Assembly: GCA_936432065.2 (NCBI GenBank)
Contig: OW386293.2
Span: 21,464,234 to 21,528,233 of the forward strand
Reading direction: 5' to 3'
Source: Rutpela maculata
Lineage: Eukaryota > Arthropoda > Insecta > Coleoptera > Cerambycidae
Length of the DNA: 64,000 nucleotides
Shown here: positions 45,541-57,349 of the stretch, in pieces
Layout: every line of letters begins with the position of its first letter
Numbering within the stretch: the first letter of the stretch is position 1
Translations under genes and position numbers: made by a program
Notes under the pieces: model-generated
Databases searched by the model: none
Seen by the model: the letters and a program-made list of their open reading frames with translations, nothing else
Told to the model about the DNA's origin: nothing

Positions 45541-45681
45541 ACTCCAGTTTATTTCCTCACTGTGTGTTGAAGGCTGCAAGTGCCGAAGAAAATTAGTGTT
45601 GAAATTTATTTTTTCGTCCCAAGTATGTATAATATTTGTTATATTTTTCTATAACATTAAAATATCCAAAAATATCTTCAG
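45541..45681 (+). other. Possible 5' non-coding exon and 59-nt intron of the recombinase gene
   Basis: CCCAA|GTATGT at 45622/45623 is a plausible donor, and TATCTTCAG at 45673-45681 a good acceptor six bases before the ATG at 45688. The 59-nt intron length is normal for insects. The start of the exon and the transcription start are not visible. Confidence 0.35.
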
Positions 45682-45687
45682 GTGAAA

Positions 45688-48600
45688 ATGTGTTCGAGGT
45701 CTAAGAGAATGGTGGCAATGGCAACATCATCATCAGTTGCAGAAGGAAATCGACTGAGTATTCCGAAGAAAGAAACCATTCGTGGGAGTATACGGGAGGA
45801 GCCGCAAAGTATTAGACAAGGTAATATTTCCTTCCTATTTAAATTTTTAACTTATCAGTGAATTGCACAATTATTATTTTTCTAAATTTGTAAACGCTTT
45901 TACACAGAACTTTCGTCGCTGTTTGGCTAATTGCTAATTTATGAAAATATCTTAATATCTTTCCTAGTATTATACGAGAGTGCTCGCTGCATATACAAAG
46001 TCGCTTAAAATATCAGATTCGGAAAGTGCCATATAAATAGTGATTCATTAAGAATGGAAAATCTAAAAACGATATAGGTAAAAAATATGCAAAATTTCGA
46101 AATAATTTCATATGCAGTGATAATTCTTCTTTATAGGTTTTTATTGTATTAAAAGGTATCGTCTTCAGTTTATATATGGTCCGGATACTTGCTCTTACAC
46201 TCGAGAGGTGAAAACCACCCCCAAATTAGAATATTGAATATTTGAAATAGAGTTACTAATTTATATTTGAAACGTAGGATTGTTATGTTTTTGGAATCGC
46301 TGATTCCGAATCTGAATTCAAAATTTAAAAATGCAAAAGGCGGCTCTAATATAGCGGATGGAATTTTTTCTAAAACAAGTGTTTTAAAAGGACAAAATAA
46401 ATTAAGCATCTAGGTGATGCTATATATTAATGAAAAAAAGCATTTTTTAAAGAAAAATTAATTATTGAGCAATTATAATAACAAAATGGCGACATATTGA
46501 TAAAAAAATGAGAAAACGCACATTGAATCGGCCATAACTTCTTTATTTTTTGTAATGTAGAGACAAACAAAAATCATTATAAAGATTGATTGATTACCTT
46601 TAACATTTTAAACTAAATACTTCGTCGGGAGTGAGATATAAGGGATAAAAGATATTGCTTTTGAATATATTGATATTTTTATTTTATTAAATAGTATAGA
46701 CGCTACTAGTGTATAATTGTGTATTAATAATGGAAAGTAAGTTGTCGCATGTGCAGAAAAATCACTATGCTATGCTATGCGAAACTGGAGAAAGTACTTT
46801 TTGCTCATCATACACACATAATTTTTTTTTACAACACAAGTGTTTTGGTACGATAGTACAATTTAAAATACACAAATTATTAATTTCCAAATATCATCGT
46901 GACATTATCATAATTTGACAAACCTGAAATCTGTCGGAATGACTACTTTCTACGCATAATCAGTAATTTCAAAGCATGTGGTACAAAAATAATAATATTT
47001 AATATCAATTGTGTCACTCAAAAATATGTAAAATTTCGAAATAATTTCGTATGTAATGATAATTTTCTTTATGGCTTATTATTGTAATAAAAGGTATCAT
47101 CTTCAGTTTCTATATTGTTCGGACACTTGCTTTTACTATACTCTCAAGGGGTGAAAACCAGATATTTAATTTTTGTAAAAGTATTACTGATTTATTTTTG
47201 AAACGTGGGATATTCATGTTTTTGGGATCGCTGATTACGAATATGAAATCAAAATAAAAAAAATCAAAATGACGGCTCCAATATGAAGAATACCTCTTTT
47301 TTCTAAAGAAAGTGTTTTAAATGTACAATTTTTTCACTAAAATTAATATTGAGATATTTGCAAAAAACAAAAATTTTACGTTTTCTCGAAAATCCCTATA
47401 TAGTTTAAAGTGCAATTTTTTTCCGAAGCAAGTATTCTAGACGGACGAAAAAAAATGAGCATCTAGGTCATACTGTATATTAACGAATATATTTTTTTAA
47501 TTATTGACCGTTTCCTTTAACAAAATTACGCGACGAGTTTATTAAAAAATTTGAAGAAGCACGTTGTATTAGTCATAACTTCTTTGTTTCTTATGCTGTA
47601 GAGTTAATCATTTGAAAGCCTAATTAATAGTCTTCCATTTTGGCGCTTACCATTTTTGACATAAGTGCCATTAGTCTCTGAGATATTTAACGTTTAAACT
47701 AAATACTTCGACTTATAAACGTTCGGACACCATCTTCATACTTCCAGATCTCCGAAATCATTAATTCTACGAGAATTATAAAAAACAAAATCCATTTACA
47801 TTTTAGTAGCTTTCTTATTTGTCTCTAGCATGTTTTCTCTCAATGTGATACTTTTCGAGTTATTTGACGAAAATCATTTTTAGCTTGAAAAATAAGTTTC
47901 CAAGCTAAAATCCCAATTTTCAAAGCAATCAATTTATATGAAAAGTTGCATAAGGCATTTTCTTCTCAAAATTTGATTATCTTTCAGAGCCAATATTTTT
48001 GTTTTTTTGGGGGGGGGCTGAAAATTACCTAGTCCCCTCTTAATATGAAAACTCTCACTTGATGCATTTACTACTAGGTTGCCAAAAAGGAACGAAATCT
48101 AAGTCATATCACATTATTTCGAAATTAGTTACTGTACTAATACTATTACAAGTATTACATACGGTAACGCTAGATCTTAACGTTAATATATATGGTTGAA
48201 TTTGTACAATTACTTTAATTATAACAAAAGGTTAAATAGGGTTGATTATTACGATACCATTCTTCTTGATTTTATTTATACCTTTTCAGAAAAATATACG
48301 TACCTAGAATATGGACCTATATATGGACCTTTAGCTCTTAAATTTGTTAATGCTGCTAAATAGGTTGTTTTCAAAGTTAAGTATCCCATTCTCTAGACTA
48401 TAAAAGGGACAAGTGCCCCGTAATAAATAAAGGTTTATATTATTATTACCTTATTAGTTACGGTTCAAATGGGTCGGTGCATCAATATTTTATCAATTTT
48501 CAATTCATGGACTTATATTATAAAGTACAGTAGAACAAATATCTATCTACAAAATGTTGCGTATAGGGAAATTTTATGGTTACTTTGTGGGTACAGGTAT

Positions 48601-51600
48601 TAGAAAAGCGATTATTAGAAGGCATGGGCACGAGAATATTGTCGAGTGCCACGTTTTTATGATAGTTATAATAGTAAATGATGTTATTCTACCCTGGTTA
48701 AGAAATAAGTAGTCCTATTTATGTACCTACTTATCTGGAAGAAATGATCAACATATTTAGGATAAAGGAAGTAAAGTGCAATACAATGATGCAAAGGTTT
48801 TGTTTGATAACTGGCGTACGCACCTGTAGTTCGGTGGCAATAATCGCCGGCTGATGCAATTTAGAGCTTAGAATTAATGTTACAGGGAGGCAAGGTATCC
48901 TGCCCTCATAAGCCAAATAGGTGTTTCTCAACATTAAGTTATTTTGAGATATAAGTCATTTTATTTATGAATTGCAAAACCTATAATAATAAAACATTTT
49001 AATGGTTTTTGTGGATAAACACTGTAAAAATTGAGATAACAAATGACATGGAATTGAATTGTCAAGACAATTCAGTTTATGCAAGCATAAAATATTATTT
49101 TAGTATTTGATATAAGTTTTAAAAGCCAAAAAAAAATCCTTGCTGCAATTTTTCTCATGAATGGTGTACTTATTTATTTAATCGCATTTTAAGAATCTGG
49201 TGAGTGCTAGTAAATGACAAATGCATTTCCCAGTAAATGGGTCCAATATGCCCATAATGATTTTTGGTCAATATCTCGAAAATTATGCAATTTAGCGAAA
49301 AATTAAAAACGACTTTTTTTAAAGGTTGTGAAATTTTTTCTTTTCATTTACTTTGTTTGTTTCTTTGTACAATAAATAATGACCGAGATAGAATTTTTTG
49401 AAGTTCAGAACTTTTTATCAGTCAATTATCAGGCTCCTTTTTTGCGTTTTACTAGAAAACGGTGCATTTTACGTAAAAAATATTCTCACACTGTCGACAG
49501 CTTATTGAAGGACCCCGCACAAAACCAATAGAAAGGGCAAATCGGTCAAATTGTTTCAAACTCCGGAAAAAGTTAGTTCATATGATGCTGAATAAAAGTT
49601 CTCATGGGCACAATCCCATAAAATGAACAGTTTCCCAAATAATGAGGGTGAAAAGTTGAAAATCCGTCTGGACGGGAAAAGCTCACTGTCGACAAGTAAA
49701 TGCTCTACAAGTCTTTATTGAGGCAAGTAATTAATCCAAATACCTTCAAACAGAGAGTTTTTCACCAGCCTTTCACCCCCCAAACTGATTTCACCCCCAA
49801 AACCACCCTTGTATATAATTGCAAACAAGATGGATCGGTTTGTAACAGGTTATTTTGACAATACTTATGAATCCGACGTTTAATAACGTTTATCCCGTCA
49901 TATGGAGTAATCCTCAAACAATAAAAGCAGCCCTTAGACTCATCTTCAAACTACCCTCTAATACGATATTAACAAGAGATTTCATTGGCTAGTGTCCATT
50001 GGCTTTTAAGCCGTTGGTTTTGAATTCGATGTCTGATGTCCAAGTCCATTATTTTTTCTTATTTGTGAAACTCCTTTAACAGCTATCGTCCTCATAAACT
50101 ACTGTACTCAATAAAAGTGAAATAGATCATTTAGTTTGGAGTCTGTTAATTCTATGTTTGTTACTGTGAATCTCCGTGCCGTTAATCACTGAGCTTTATA
50201 CCATGTTTATCAGATCTTACCACTCAAAGTACCACCTAGTATATAATAAATCTAGTACTAATATAAAGTCATTGAGTGAACTCTAATAAAGTTTTCAATA
50301 CTGATTAAATATAGTGAATATCTCCATAATAACTATGTCAAAGAAGCTCATTCATCAATAAAGAATATCTACAGGGCACTCCTGCTCAGTATTACCCAGG
50401 AGCAACGAATGTGGACGTGACGAGTATCTGATCCCATGTGTTTGTGTGTTAGTATTATTGAGATATTCACTATATTCAAACAATATTAAAAACATATTAG
50501 AGTTTATATTATAGTTATAATACTAGGTTTATTATATACTCGGTGGTACTTTAGGTGGTAAGATCTGATAAACATGGTTCAATGCTCAGTAATTAACGGC
50601 AAGGAGATTCACAGTAACAAACATAGAACTCCAACTACAAACTAAATGATCTATTTCACTTTTATTGAGTACGGTGGTATATGATGGCGATAGCTGTTAA
50701 AGGTGGTTCACAAATAATAAAAAAATAACGTACTTGGGCATCAGACGTCAAATTCAAAATCAACGGCTTAAATGTCAACGGACATTAACCAATGAGATCT
50801 CTTCAATTAATATCATATTAGAGGGTGAGTAAGATAAGGGTTGCTTTTATTGTTTGAGAGTGAGTTACTCCATATGACGGGATAAACATTATTACACGTC
50901 AGATTCATAAGCACTGTCAGAATAACCTGTTACAAACCGATCCATTTTATTTACAATTATATACAAGGGTGGTTTTGGGAGGTGAAGTTAGGTTAGGTAT
51001 TGTCTTTTATGGTTAGTGTACCGGGCTGCTGCAAAACTCATCATGGATAGCTTATACTATCTGTTTGGAGGAATTTGGATTAATTATTTGCCTCAATAAA
51101 GACTTGTAGACAGGCATGTAGCTAGGGGTGGGCCCGACCTACGGCGACCGCAGAAAATAATGAGGTAGCTATTTTTAAATGGAAAAAACGAATTTTTGGT
51201 CCACGGGCCCCCTCCGAAAAATTGTTTGCCCACCCTTAAAACATTTTCTAGCTACAGGCCTGCTTGAAGAGCATTCACTTGTCGCCAGAGAACTTTTCCC
51301 GTTCAATTTTCACCCCCATTATTTAGAAAACTGTTAATTTTTTGGGGTTGTGCACATGAGAGCTTTTGTTCAGCATCATATAAACTACATTTTTCCTTAG
51401 TTTGAAACAATTTGACCGATTTTCCCTTTCCATTGGTTTTGTGTGGAGTCCTTTGTAGTCCAGAAGACAGAGAACATTTCATAGTGAAACCTAGAAAAAC
51501 TTGCAAAATGAATATATTTTTTTAATGAGTTCGTGAAAGTGTATAGAACAATATCCTGAAAAGTTTACATTCCGCTCGGATGCAGAACGAAAAAAAAAGT

Positions 51601-54600
51601 GAAAAAAATTTTGTTTCATCCATTTTTTCAAAATTTTTAAATTCATTCAGGGTAGGAAAAAACAAAAAATACATTAAATTATTTCATAGTTGACCAAAGT
51701 CAAATACGTCAAAGTTTACCTGAAGTATACGATTTAAATTCTATACCTTCCTACCTGGAATGGTATTCCCTTTTTAACAGAAGTTGGTACTTAATACCCA
51801 ATCGTATTTATTGTTTTATAACGATTGCAGTAAATATATTGTCTTTTATGTTTAGATTTGCTACAAATAGAACATAACGACATCTATGATTTTAATTCTT
51901 CCTCCGAATCTGAAATACGTGGAAGAAGAGTACTTGAAATGGAACCTATAAATCCTATGGTAAGTGTCTATAAGTTATATTAAGATACATTGTCTTATGT
52001 AAAACACGTAGCAGGTTGTGAAATTCAAGAAGTGTTTAACCTTTTTTTATTGTTTCCTTCGAAAATGTTATTCTCAAGAAAAGTTATATTTTGTTTAAAC
52101 CTTGCTAGCACATAAACATTTGACAATGGTTTAAGGTTCTTGAAGATGAATTTAAACTGAAGAATAATATAAACAGAGGCAGCGATTATATGGGTGTGCA
52201 ACCATTGCAACCGACAGAAATTTATATAGATCCAAAGAGCAATTGCAAGGAAGAACCACATTTAATCACTCTGCAGCCGTTACAACCAGGCAATTGTAAC
52301 TTGAAAGAAAACAACATCAGAGGTGAAAACTTATTGAACACGGTACAGCGACTCACTGAGAATCACATCGATATTGATTTTACATCGAATAATGGTAATT
52401 TACTTTCAAATTTCCTTTTAGATAGTTTAATTACGTATTTACTAATTTATCTAATATTTTAATATTATAGTTTTATTCGACGATAGTGAGTCTAGTGATG
52501 AGGATGATAGCTTTGAAAACGATCACAACTGGAAGCAATCTTCAGATTCAGAATCTGAATCTGAGGAGGATGAGAATTTAAATGCCCTTCATTCTAACGA
52601 TAACATAAAACGGTATAAAAGAACTTATTGCACTTTTTGTGAATCCTTTGTCGTATCAAAACATTTTTCGAGGCATCTCCAACAACGGCATAAAGAGAAA
52701 AACTTGGTAAAATTATTACTGAGCGCAAAAGGTAATTCAATTTAAGAAATATATGTCGTCCATTAGTAACTAGCTTTATATCGCATCGATCAAAGGACCC
52801 CGCACTTTTTAGATGCAATTTGGGTTTCACTAACGGAAGCTGAAACTTTGCTCAGTAATAGTTTATAACATGTCGATCCACGGGACCAAAAAATTTTAAT
52901 GACAGGATTTTCAGATATTGGTCAAAGAAGGTCATAATTTATCCGAAACGTGTGTATCTAATTATCGTTGGAAATGAGATACACAAGTTTCGGTTAAATT
53001 ATGACCATTCTTGACCAATATTTCGAAATCCTGTCTTTAAAATTTTTTGTGCCCGTGGAGACTTTTGATCGACATGTCAGAAACTACCACCGTGCAAAGT
53101 TTCAGCTCTCATTAGTGAAACTCAAATTGCATCTAAAAAGTGCAGGGTCGTTTTGTATTCACTATATACTTCGATAAATAAAACAATCTATATATTCTTA
53201 TGTAATGTAATATTTAATAGGTGGAAAAGATAAGAAAAATATAATCATGATGATTAGAAATAAGGGAAATCTTAAAATTAAGGCGAGGAGCGGAACGATA
53301 ATTCCTAAAAAGTGTGTGCAAGCATTTTCAGACCGAATCAATGACTCCAATTATATGATGTGTGCCAAATGTAAAGGGTTCTTTAGAACCACTTACATAG
53401 TCCGACATAATCGGAACTGTTTTGCTACTAATAGCGATGCACATACAGCACATCCCAAAGTGGAATCATTTATTCTATCTTTAGAGACAGATTATCAAGA
53501 TTACATAAAAAAAGATCCCTTAAGAAAAGAACTGATAAAAAAACTGAGGTAAATCACTTTTTATATCTGTAAGCCATTAATTAACTTTTTTTTTAATTGT
53601 AAGCGTAAATCTAGTTTCATTGACAGTTTCTTAATATTTAATAATACTTATCTAAGGAGCTCATTTGATAGTTAATATTTATTAATAGGTTGGACGAAAT
53701 CGGAAAAGCTGTAATATCAGACCCTATTATTTTGGAGTATGGTTTACAGCTTTTACAAATAAATAAGAATGTAAAAAGACGAAGTGTTGTTGTTCGAAAT
53801 AAAATGCGAGAATGTGCTCGCATTTTACTTGAAGCTAGAAAAGTAATACCTACGTCTTCTGATTCAATTGCAACGATTGTTGGTAAGTACATTAGAGAAA
53901 ATGTTTAACGGATTTATCATAAAACAAAACCTTATTATTATTAAAAATTGGCGAATACAGTCGGCATGGAAAGATAATTTCTCTTACACTTTCAATATGG
54001 TACCTTTACAATTTTTAGTACTGTTTCGTGTTCTCAATAGCTGGAATATTAATATTACCTAAAATAACCCACCCACTTGTTGCTGTATACTTTGACTTGT
54101 TTAAAATCCACACCTTTCCCATATTGTTTAAAGATATTATTCTTTCTGTTTGGAGAAACTTATTGGATTATTTGCCGTGCATGTGCATAAGCAATTAATA
54201 TTTGAAGTAAATTTCACTCCTTATTACCTGTATGTCTTATTGTCGATAAGTTTTAAATCGAAGTTTTTAATGATAGAGATTAGTAAATTAATATGAAAAT
54301 GTATTTTATAAAGAAAATATGGTTAATTTTTTTTACAAGAACTAAATGTTTCCGAATTATTGACTCATTTTTACCTATAAATTTACTTTTTTCGAAACGG
54401 GGGAAACATACGGGGACTTCCAATGAAGCTAATTAATAAATTAACTTTTCTGTAAAATGTGTAAGGTTATTCTAGATACTCTGTCTGCTTCTCAATAAAA
54501 CCACAAATCACTGCAAAACATAAATTTTATTCCTCTTAAAATTTCAATATCAGTGTTACTTGATCAACTCAAATAATTAAAATCTAATAATATATGGTAT

Positions 54601-57349
54601 AACTAATATCAGTCCAATCAATAGGTGAGAGCTACATCCCGAATATTTTGTCACGTTAGTGGAGGCGGCGGTGGTGTGAGTTTGTCTACAAATTCCTTTA
54701 TAGACTTATTTTCGCAGAACTCACCGTTTACGAGTTACAGCACAAATATGTCGGTTAATGCACACCCTCGCCGCCACTTCAAACTTGGCAAACTACTCAG
54801 GAGTACCCCCGAACACTTAAAAAAAAAATAACGTTATACTATTGTTGCAAGAAAAAGTACCTATGATCGGACTGTATATCAAGATGGGAGGATTAAAACT
54901 GGGATATGCTGAAAGAGAATTAATATAACCGCTGTATATCAATTAATTCTTTGTTTATACATTCATTATATCCCTTAAACTAAAAAAATATGCTATTGTA
55001 AGTAATAATAAGTATTATAATCTTACAGATGTCCTAAAACCGATCAATATCGATTATCTTGTTCAGGCCGTAAAAAACGCTAGCAATTACTCAGAACATC
55101 AAAGATCGTATGGGGCTGCATCGTACGCTTTACACCAAGGAAAGACACTTAAAGATTTAATCGATATTGTTGTATATCTAATATGCAAAAAAGATAGAAT
55201 AATTAAAACCGAGTCATTAGATAACTCTAAAAGTGTAGTGGAGGAATTACAACTTTTACGGAATATGATAGAAAAAAATTGGGGACGTTTAGTTGGTAGT
55301 CTTGCTCTCAAAGAGCTGAATATAAACAAATCCAGAAACCAATCAAAGAAACTACTTCCGTTAACCGAAGACGTGATGAAACTACGAACATTTTGTATAG
55401 AAAAAGCTACAAATGCTGCAGAAATTTTAAAAAAAGAAACAAATATCTTGCAGTACAGAATTCTTGTGGAAGTAACATTTATGTTACTTCTCTTACATAA
55501 CAGGAAGCGAGTTGGAGATATTCAGTTTATTGAGTTGACTGATGTCACTAAACAAGACACAACAGATCAAGCAGATGAAGTTTTGGAAGCTCTAAGCCCA
55601 ACTGAACGGGTGTTAACCAGACTATATAAAAAAATTCATACAGTAGGAAAAGGTTCGAAAGATTTGTTGGTATTAGTACCACGAGATATTCAAAAATTTA
55701 TAAACACGTTAGTTACGGAGAGAGTGAAATATATAGATTCATCTAATAAATACTTTTTTCCTAACTGCAATGACACAGATGAATGGATAAACGGTTGCTA
55801 CATTCAAACAAAATATTCAAAGGAGTGTGGTGCAAAATGTCCTCAGTTAATTCGAAGCTCTCGATTACGCAAGCATATTGCCACCATGATGCAATTGATG
55901 GACCTACGAGACAATGAAATCGGACAAGTAGCGTCTTTCATGGGTCACACGGAAAAAACCCATCGGGAGTTTTACAGATTGCCAAAGGATGTCCTTATGA
56001 TTGCTAAAGTTTCAAAGATTGTTCTGAAACTAGAAAAAGGAGAACTTATCAATTGTAAGGACAAACGCATGGATGAGATTGATATTCAGATTGATGAACC
56101 AGAATTTTCGCATTCTTCCTCTGAGAATGATGAATTAAAGGCTCCCAACAATTTCAGTATTTCAATTTCTTCAAGTGGTATGATATTTTCTTAATAATTT
56201 TTATCTATCTTTTCTCACTTAGTATACGTGAGGTGTAAAAAAAAATTCTAAAGAAGATGCAAATGATATCAGAACTTGTCAAATTGTGCTTGAACGTTAA
56301 ATAGAGAACTTTAAACCAATAATAATAAATTATTATCAAATTATGTTTTACTAAATTTTAAACCTCTTATAATTACGGTAATATAATGTTCCATTCGTAA
56401 TACTTCTCAACTCAGTGAAATATTTAAAATAGGCTTTTCAAAGTTGCATTTGCCATATCATCGTTTTTTAATTATTCCGTTCTTTATTAATGATGTTACA
56501 GGCACAATCCATTTACTTAGTTTTCAGTCTTCTATATATGTACATAGAAATGTTACATTTAGCTTTGCATTTTGTATAGGACAAGGTTTTCTTTTTAGTT
56601 GTGGGGGGGGGGGAGTTAAAATTGAATTTTCGGGGTCGGCGGTCACCCCATTTGGCCGCCATCAATTTACGACAAAAAGTTTTTCTAACAAAGTTGTAGA
56701 GAAGTCGATTCTAAACAAAAAAACCTCTCCATAAATTTTTTGTAAGATGTACCGTTACGGAGCGCAAAAACTGTTACCACCCATTTTTTAAGATGACAGC
56801 CAAATAGGGTGGCCGCTGACCCCGAAACTCAATTTTAAACTAACACCGCCCCCCCCCCCTACACAACGAAAAAAAACTTTGTCCTATACGAAATACAAGG
56901 TTAGCCTCAAAAAAATGTAAACTTTCTAAGGCTATGCAATGTTATAAAAATAGCTTATAAGCCAATAAGTCTGTAGTTGCAAATTATAACTTATATATTC
57001 GTACTTAGGGACATCTAATGCTCCACAAAGGAATGATCGTGAATCCTCCGAAGAAAGCCACAAAACCAACTGTCATCGGCAACATCAAGTTATAACACCT
57101 TCAGATGGGGAAGGAACATCTGCAAATATCTCAATGAAAAATCCATGCCAATCAGTAAAGAAAAAATGGTCTTCAAATGAAGTAGACTTAATAAAAACAC
57201 ATTTAAAAAAATATTTAGGCAACAATTCTCTATACCCATCTGCAGCTGAACTAGCTTCATTTTCAAATAAATACTTAACATATGATAGAACTTCCGCCCA
57301 AATAAAAAGCAAGATACAGCATTTAAAGCGCCAAGGAAAACAGATGTAG
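45688..57349 (+). CDS. Eight-exon tyrosine-recombinase-like (Crypton-related) zinc-finger/Myb protein, 922 aa, intact
   Basis: Exons: 45688-45820, 51856-51959, 52136-52394, 52471-52731, 53221-53548, 53689-53882, 55029-56177, 57009-57349. All introns are GT-AG, the phases (1,0,1,1,2,1,1) match, and the 2769-nt total gives 922 codons plus stop. The start is the first ATG after the acceptor at 45681. Domains: acidic Ser/Asp/Glu region about 168-200; C2H2 finger (C219, C222, H234, H239); C2HC finger (C300, C303, H315, C319); tyrosine-recombinase core about 500-760 with Arg587, Lys634, Arg707, His733 and Tyr742 (GHTEKTHREFYRLP); Myb/SANT-like 860-918. It should bind DNA in the nucleus and may cut and rejoin it. 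Similar proteins occur in many animals, mostly unnamed; I place it near Cryptons by motif. Whether it is a mobile element's enzyme or a domesticated gene is open. Large introns hold many fold-back elements. A possible polyA signal AATAAA is at about 57550. Confidence 0.85.
46080..48145. repeat. Degenerate relatives of the TAGTACAGTA fold-back family, in intron 1
   Basis: A segment starting AAAATTTCGAAATAATTTC, passing through TTTTTGGAATCGCTGATT, with AACAAAATGGCGACATATTG further on, is present at 46085-46600 and again in part from 47025. The right end ATTATTTCGAAATTAGTTAC with TACTGTACTA's relative lies at 48110-48145. It is much more diverged than the 19-kb and 41-kb copies. Confidence 0.6.
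49508..51453. mobile_element. 1.95-kb fold-back element in intron 1, end AAGGACCCCGCAC
   Basis: The left arm (49508-50285) and right arm (50510-51453) are inverted: AAACCAATAGAAAGGGCAAA, then GTAACAGGTTATTTTGACA, then GTTTATCAGATCTTACCAC are mirrored in order on the right, with a central spacer of about 225 bp. The right arm additionally holds a 152-bp insertion (51111-51262). No transposase was seen. Confidence 0.85.
51111..51262. mobile_element. 152-bp hAT-type MITE with 8-bp target duplication
   Basis: Ends CAGGCATGTAGCTAG and, reversed, CAGGCCTGTAGCTAG. Flanked by CTTGTAGA (51103-51110) and CTTGAAGA (51263-51270), an 8-bp duplication with one mismatch. The mirrored left arm (about 49695-49715) reads straight through the same site without it. 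Confidence 0.88.
52471..52731 (+). CDS. Exon 4 of the recombinase gene: acidic region and C2H2 zinc finger
   Basis: Acceptor ATTATAG before 52471, donor AAAAG|GTAATT after 52731. It encodes a strongly acidic Ser-Asp-Glu run, then RTYCTFCESFVV and FSRHLQQRH, a C-x2-C-x11-H-x4-H finger. The order 'acidic stretch, YCxxC finger with RHL' is what I recall at the N-terminus of related animal proteins. Confidence 0.85.
52791..53155. mobile_element. 365-bp fold-back element in intron 4
   Basis: The left end CAAAGGACCCCGCACTTTTT and the reversed right end CAAAACGACCCTGCACTTTT are inverted. Arms of about 175 bp meet near 52970. The terminal GGACCCCGCAC is shared with the 49508-51453 element, so the two belong to related families. 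Confidence 0.85.
53221..53548 (+). CDS. Exon 5 of the recombinase gene: C2HC zinc finger
   Basis: Acceptor TTTAATAG, donor CTGAG|GTAAAT. It starts with IRNKGNLKIK and GTIIPKKC, then YMMCAKCKGFFRTTYIVRHN ending at Cys319. This second finger lacks the last His and ends in Cys. The IRNKGN...C-x2-C order is typical of this recombinase-like family as I remember it. Confidence 0.85.
55029..56177 (+). CDS. Exon 7 of the recombinase gene: tyrosine recombinase catalytic core
   Basis: 1149 nt, acceptor TCTTACAG, donor AAGTG|GTATGA. Residues 427-809. Box I is LLLLHNRKRVGDIQF (Arg587). VGKGSKDLLVLVP holds the likely catalytic Lys634. Box II is SSRLRKHIAT (Arg707); the usual first His of H-x-x-R is Ser704. 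Box III is FMGHTEKTHREFYRLPKD (His733, Tyr742). Upstream helices (residues 427-580) would correspond to the core-binding region. AKVSKIVLKLEKGEL follows directly. One large exon carries the whole catalytic domain. Confidence 0.85.
56575..56912. repeat. Fold-back repeat in intron 7 with G10/C10-type runs
   Basis: TATAGGACAAGG, a run of G, AAAATTGAATTTTCGGGGTC and GGCGGTCACCCCATTTGG on the left are mirrored on the right (CCAAATAGGGTGGCCGCTGA, then a C run, then TTGTCCTATA). The centre lies near 56740. The 96-codon frame 56444-56734 is repeat-derived. Confidence 0.75.
57009..57349 (+). CDS. Exon 8 of the recombinase gene: Myb/SANT-like C-terminus
   Basis: Acceptor GTACTTAG. It opens with a hydrophilic linker rich in Ser, Glu and His, then KKKWSSNEVDLIKTHLKKYL, YPSAAELASFSNKY and TSAQIKSKIQHLKRQGK, resembling a Myb/SANT helix-turn-helix with the first Trp (863) kept and the later ones replaced. 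Ends at TAG 57347-57349. Confidence 0.8.

Noticed and set aside
53868..54062. Open frame overlapping the end of exon 6 and intron 6
   Set aside because: It runs out of phase through the donor site; the spliced frame explains the sequence better.
56444..56734. 96-codon frame in intron 7
   Set aside because: It lies largely in the left arm of a fold-back repeat with a G run and shows no domain.
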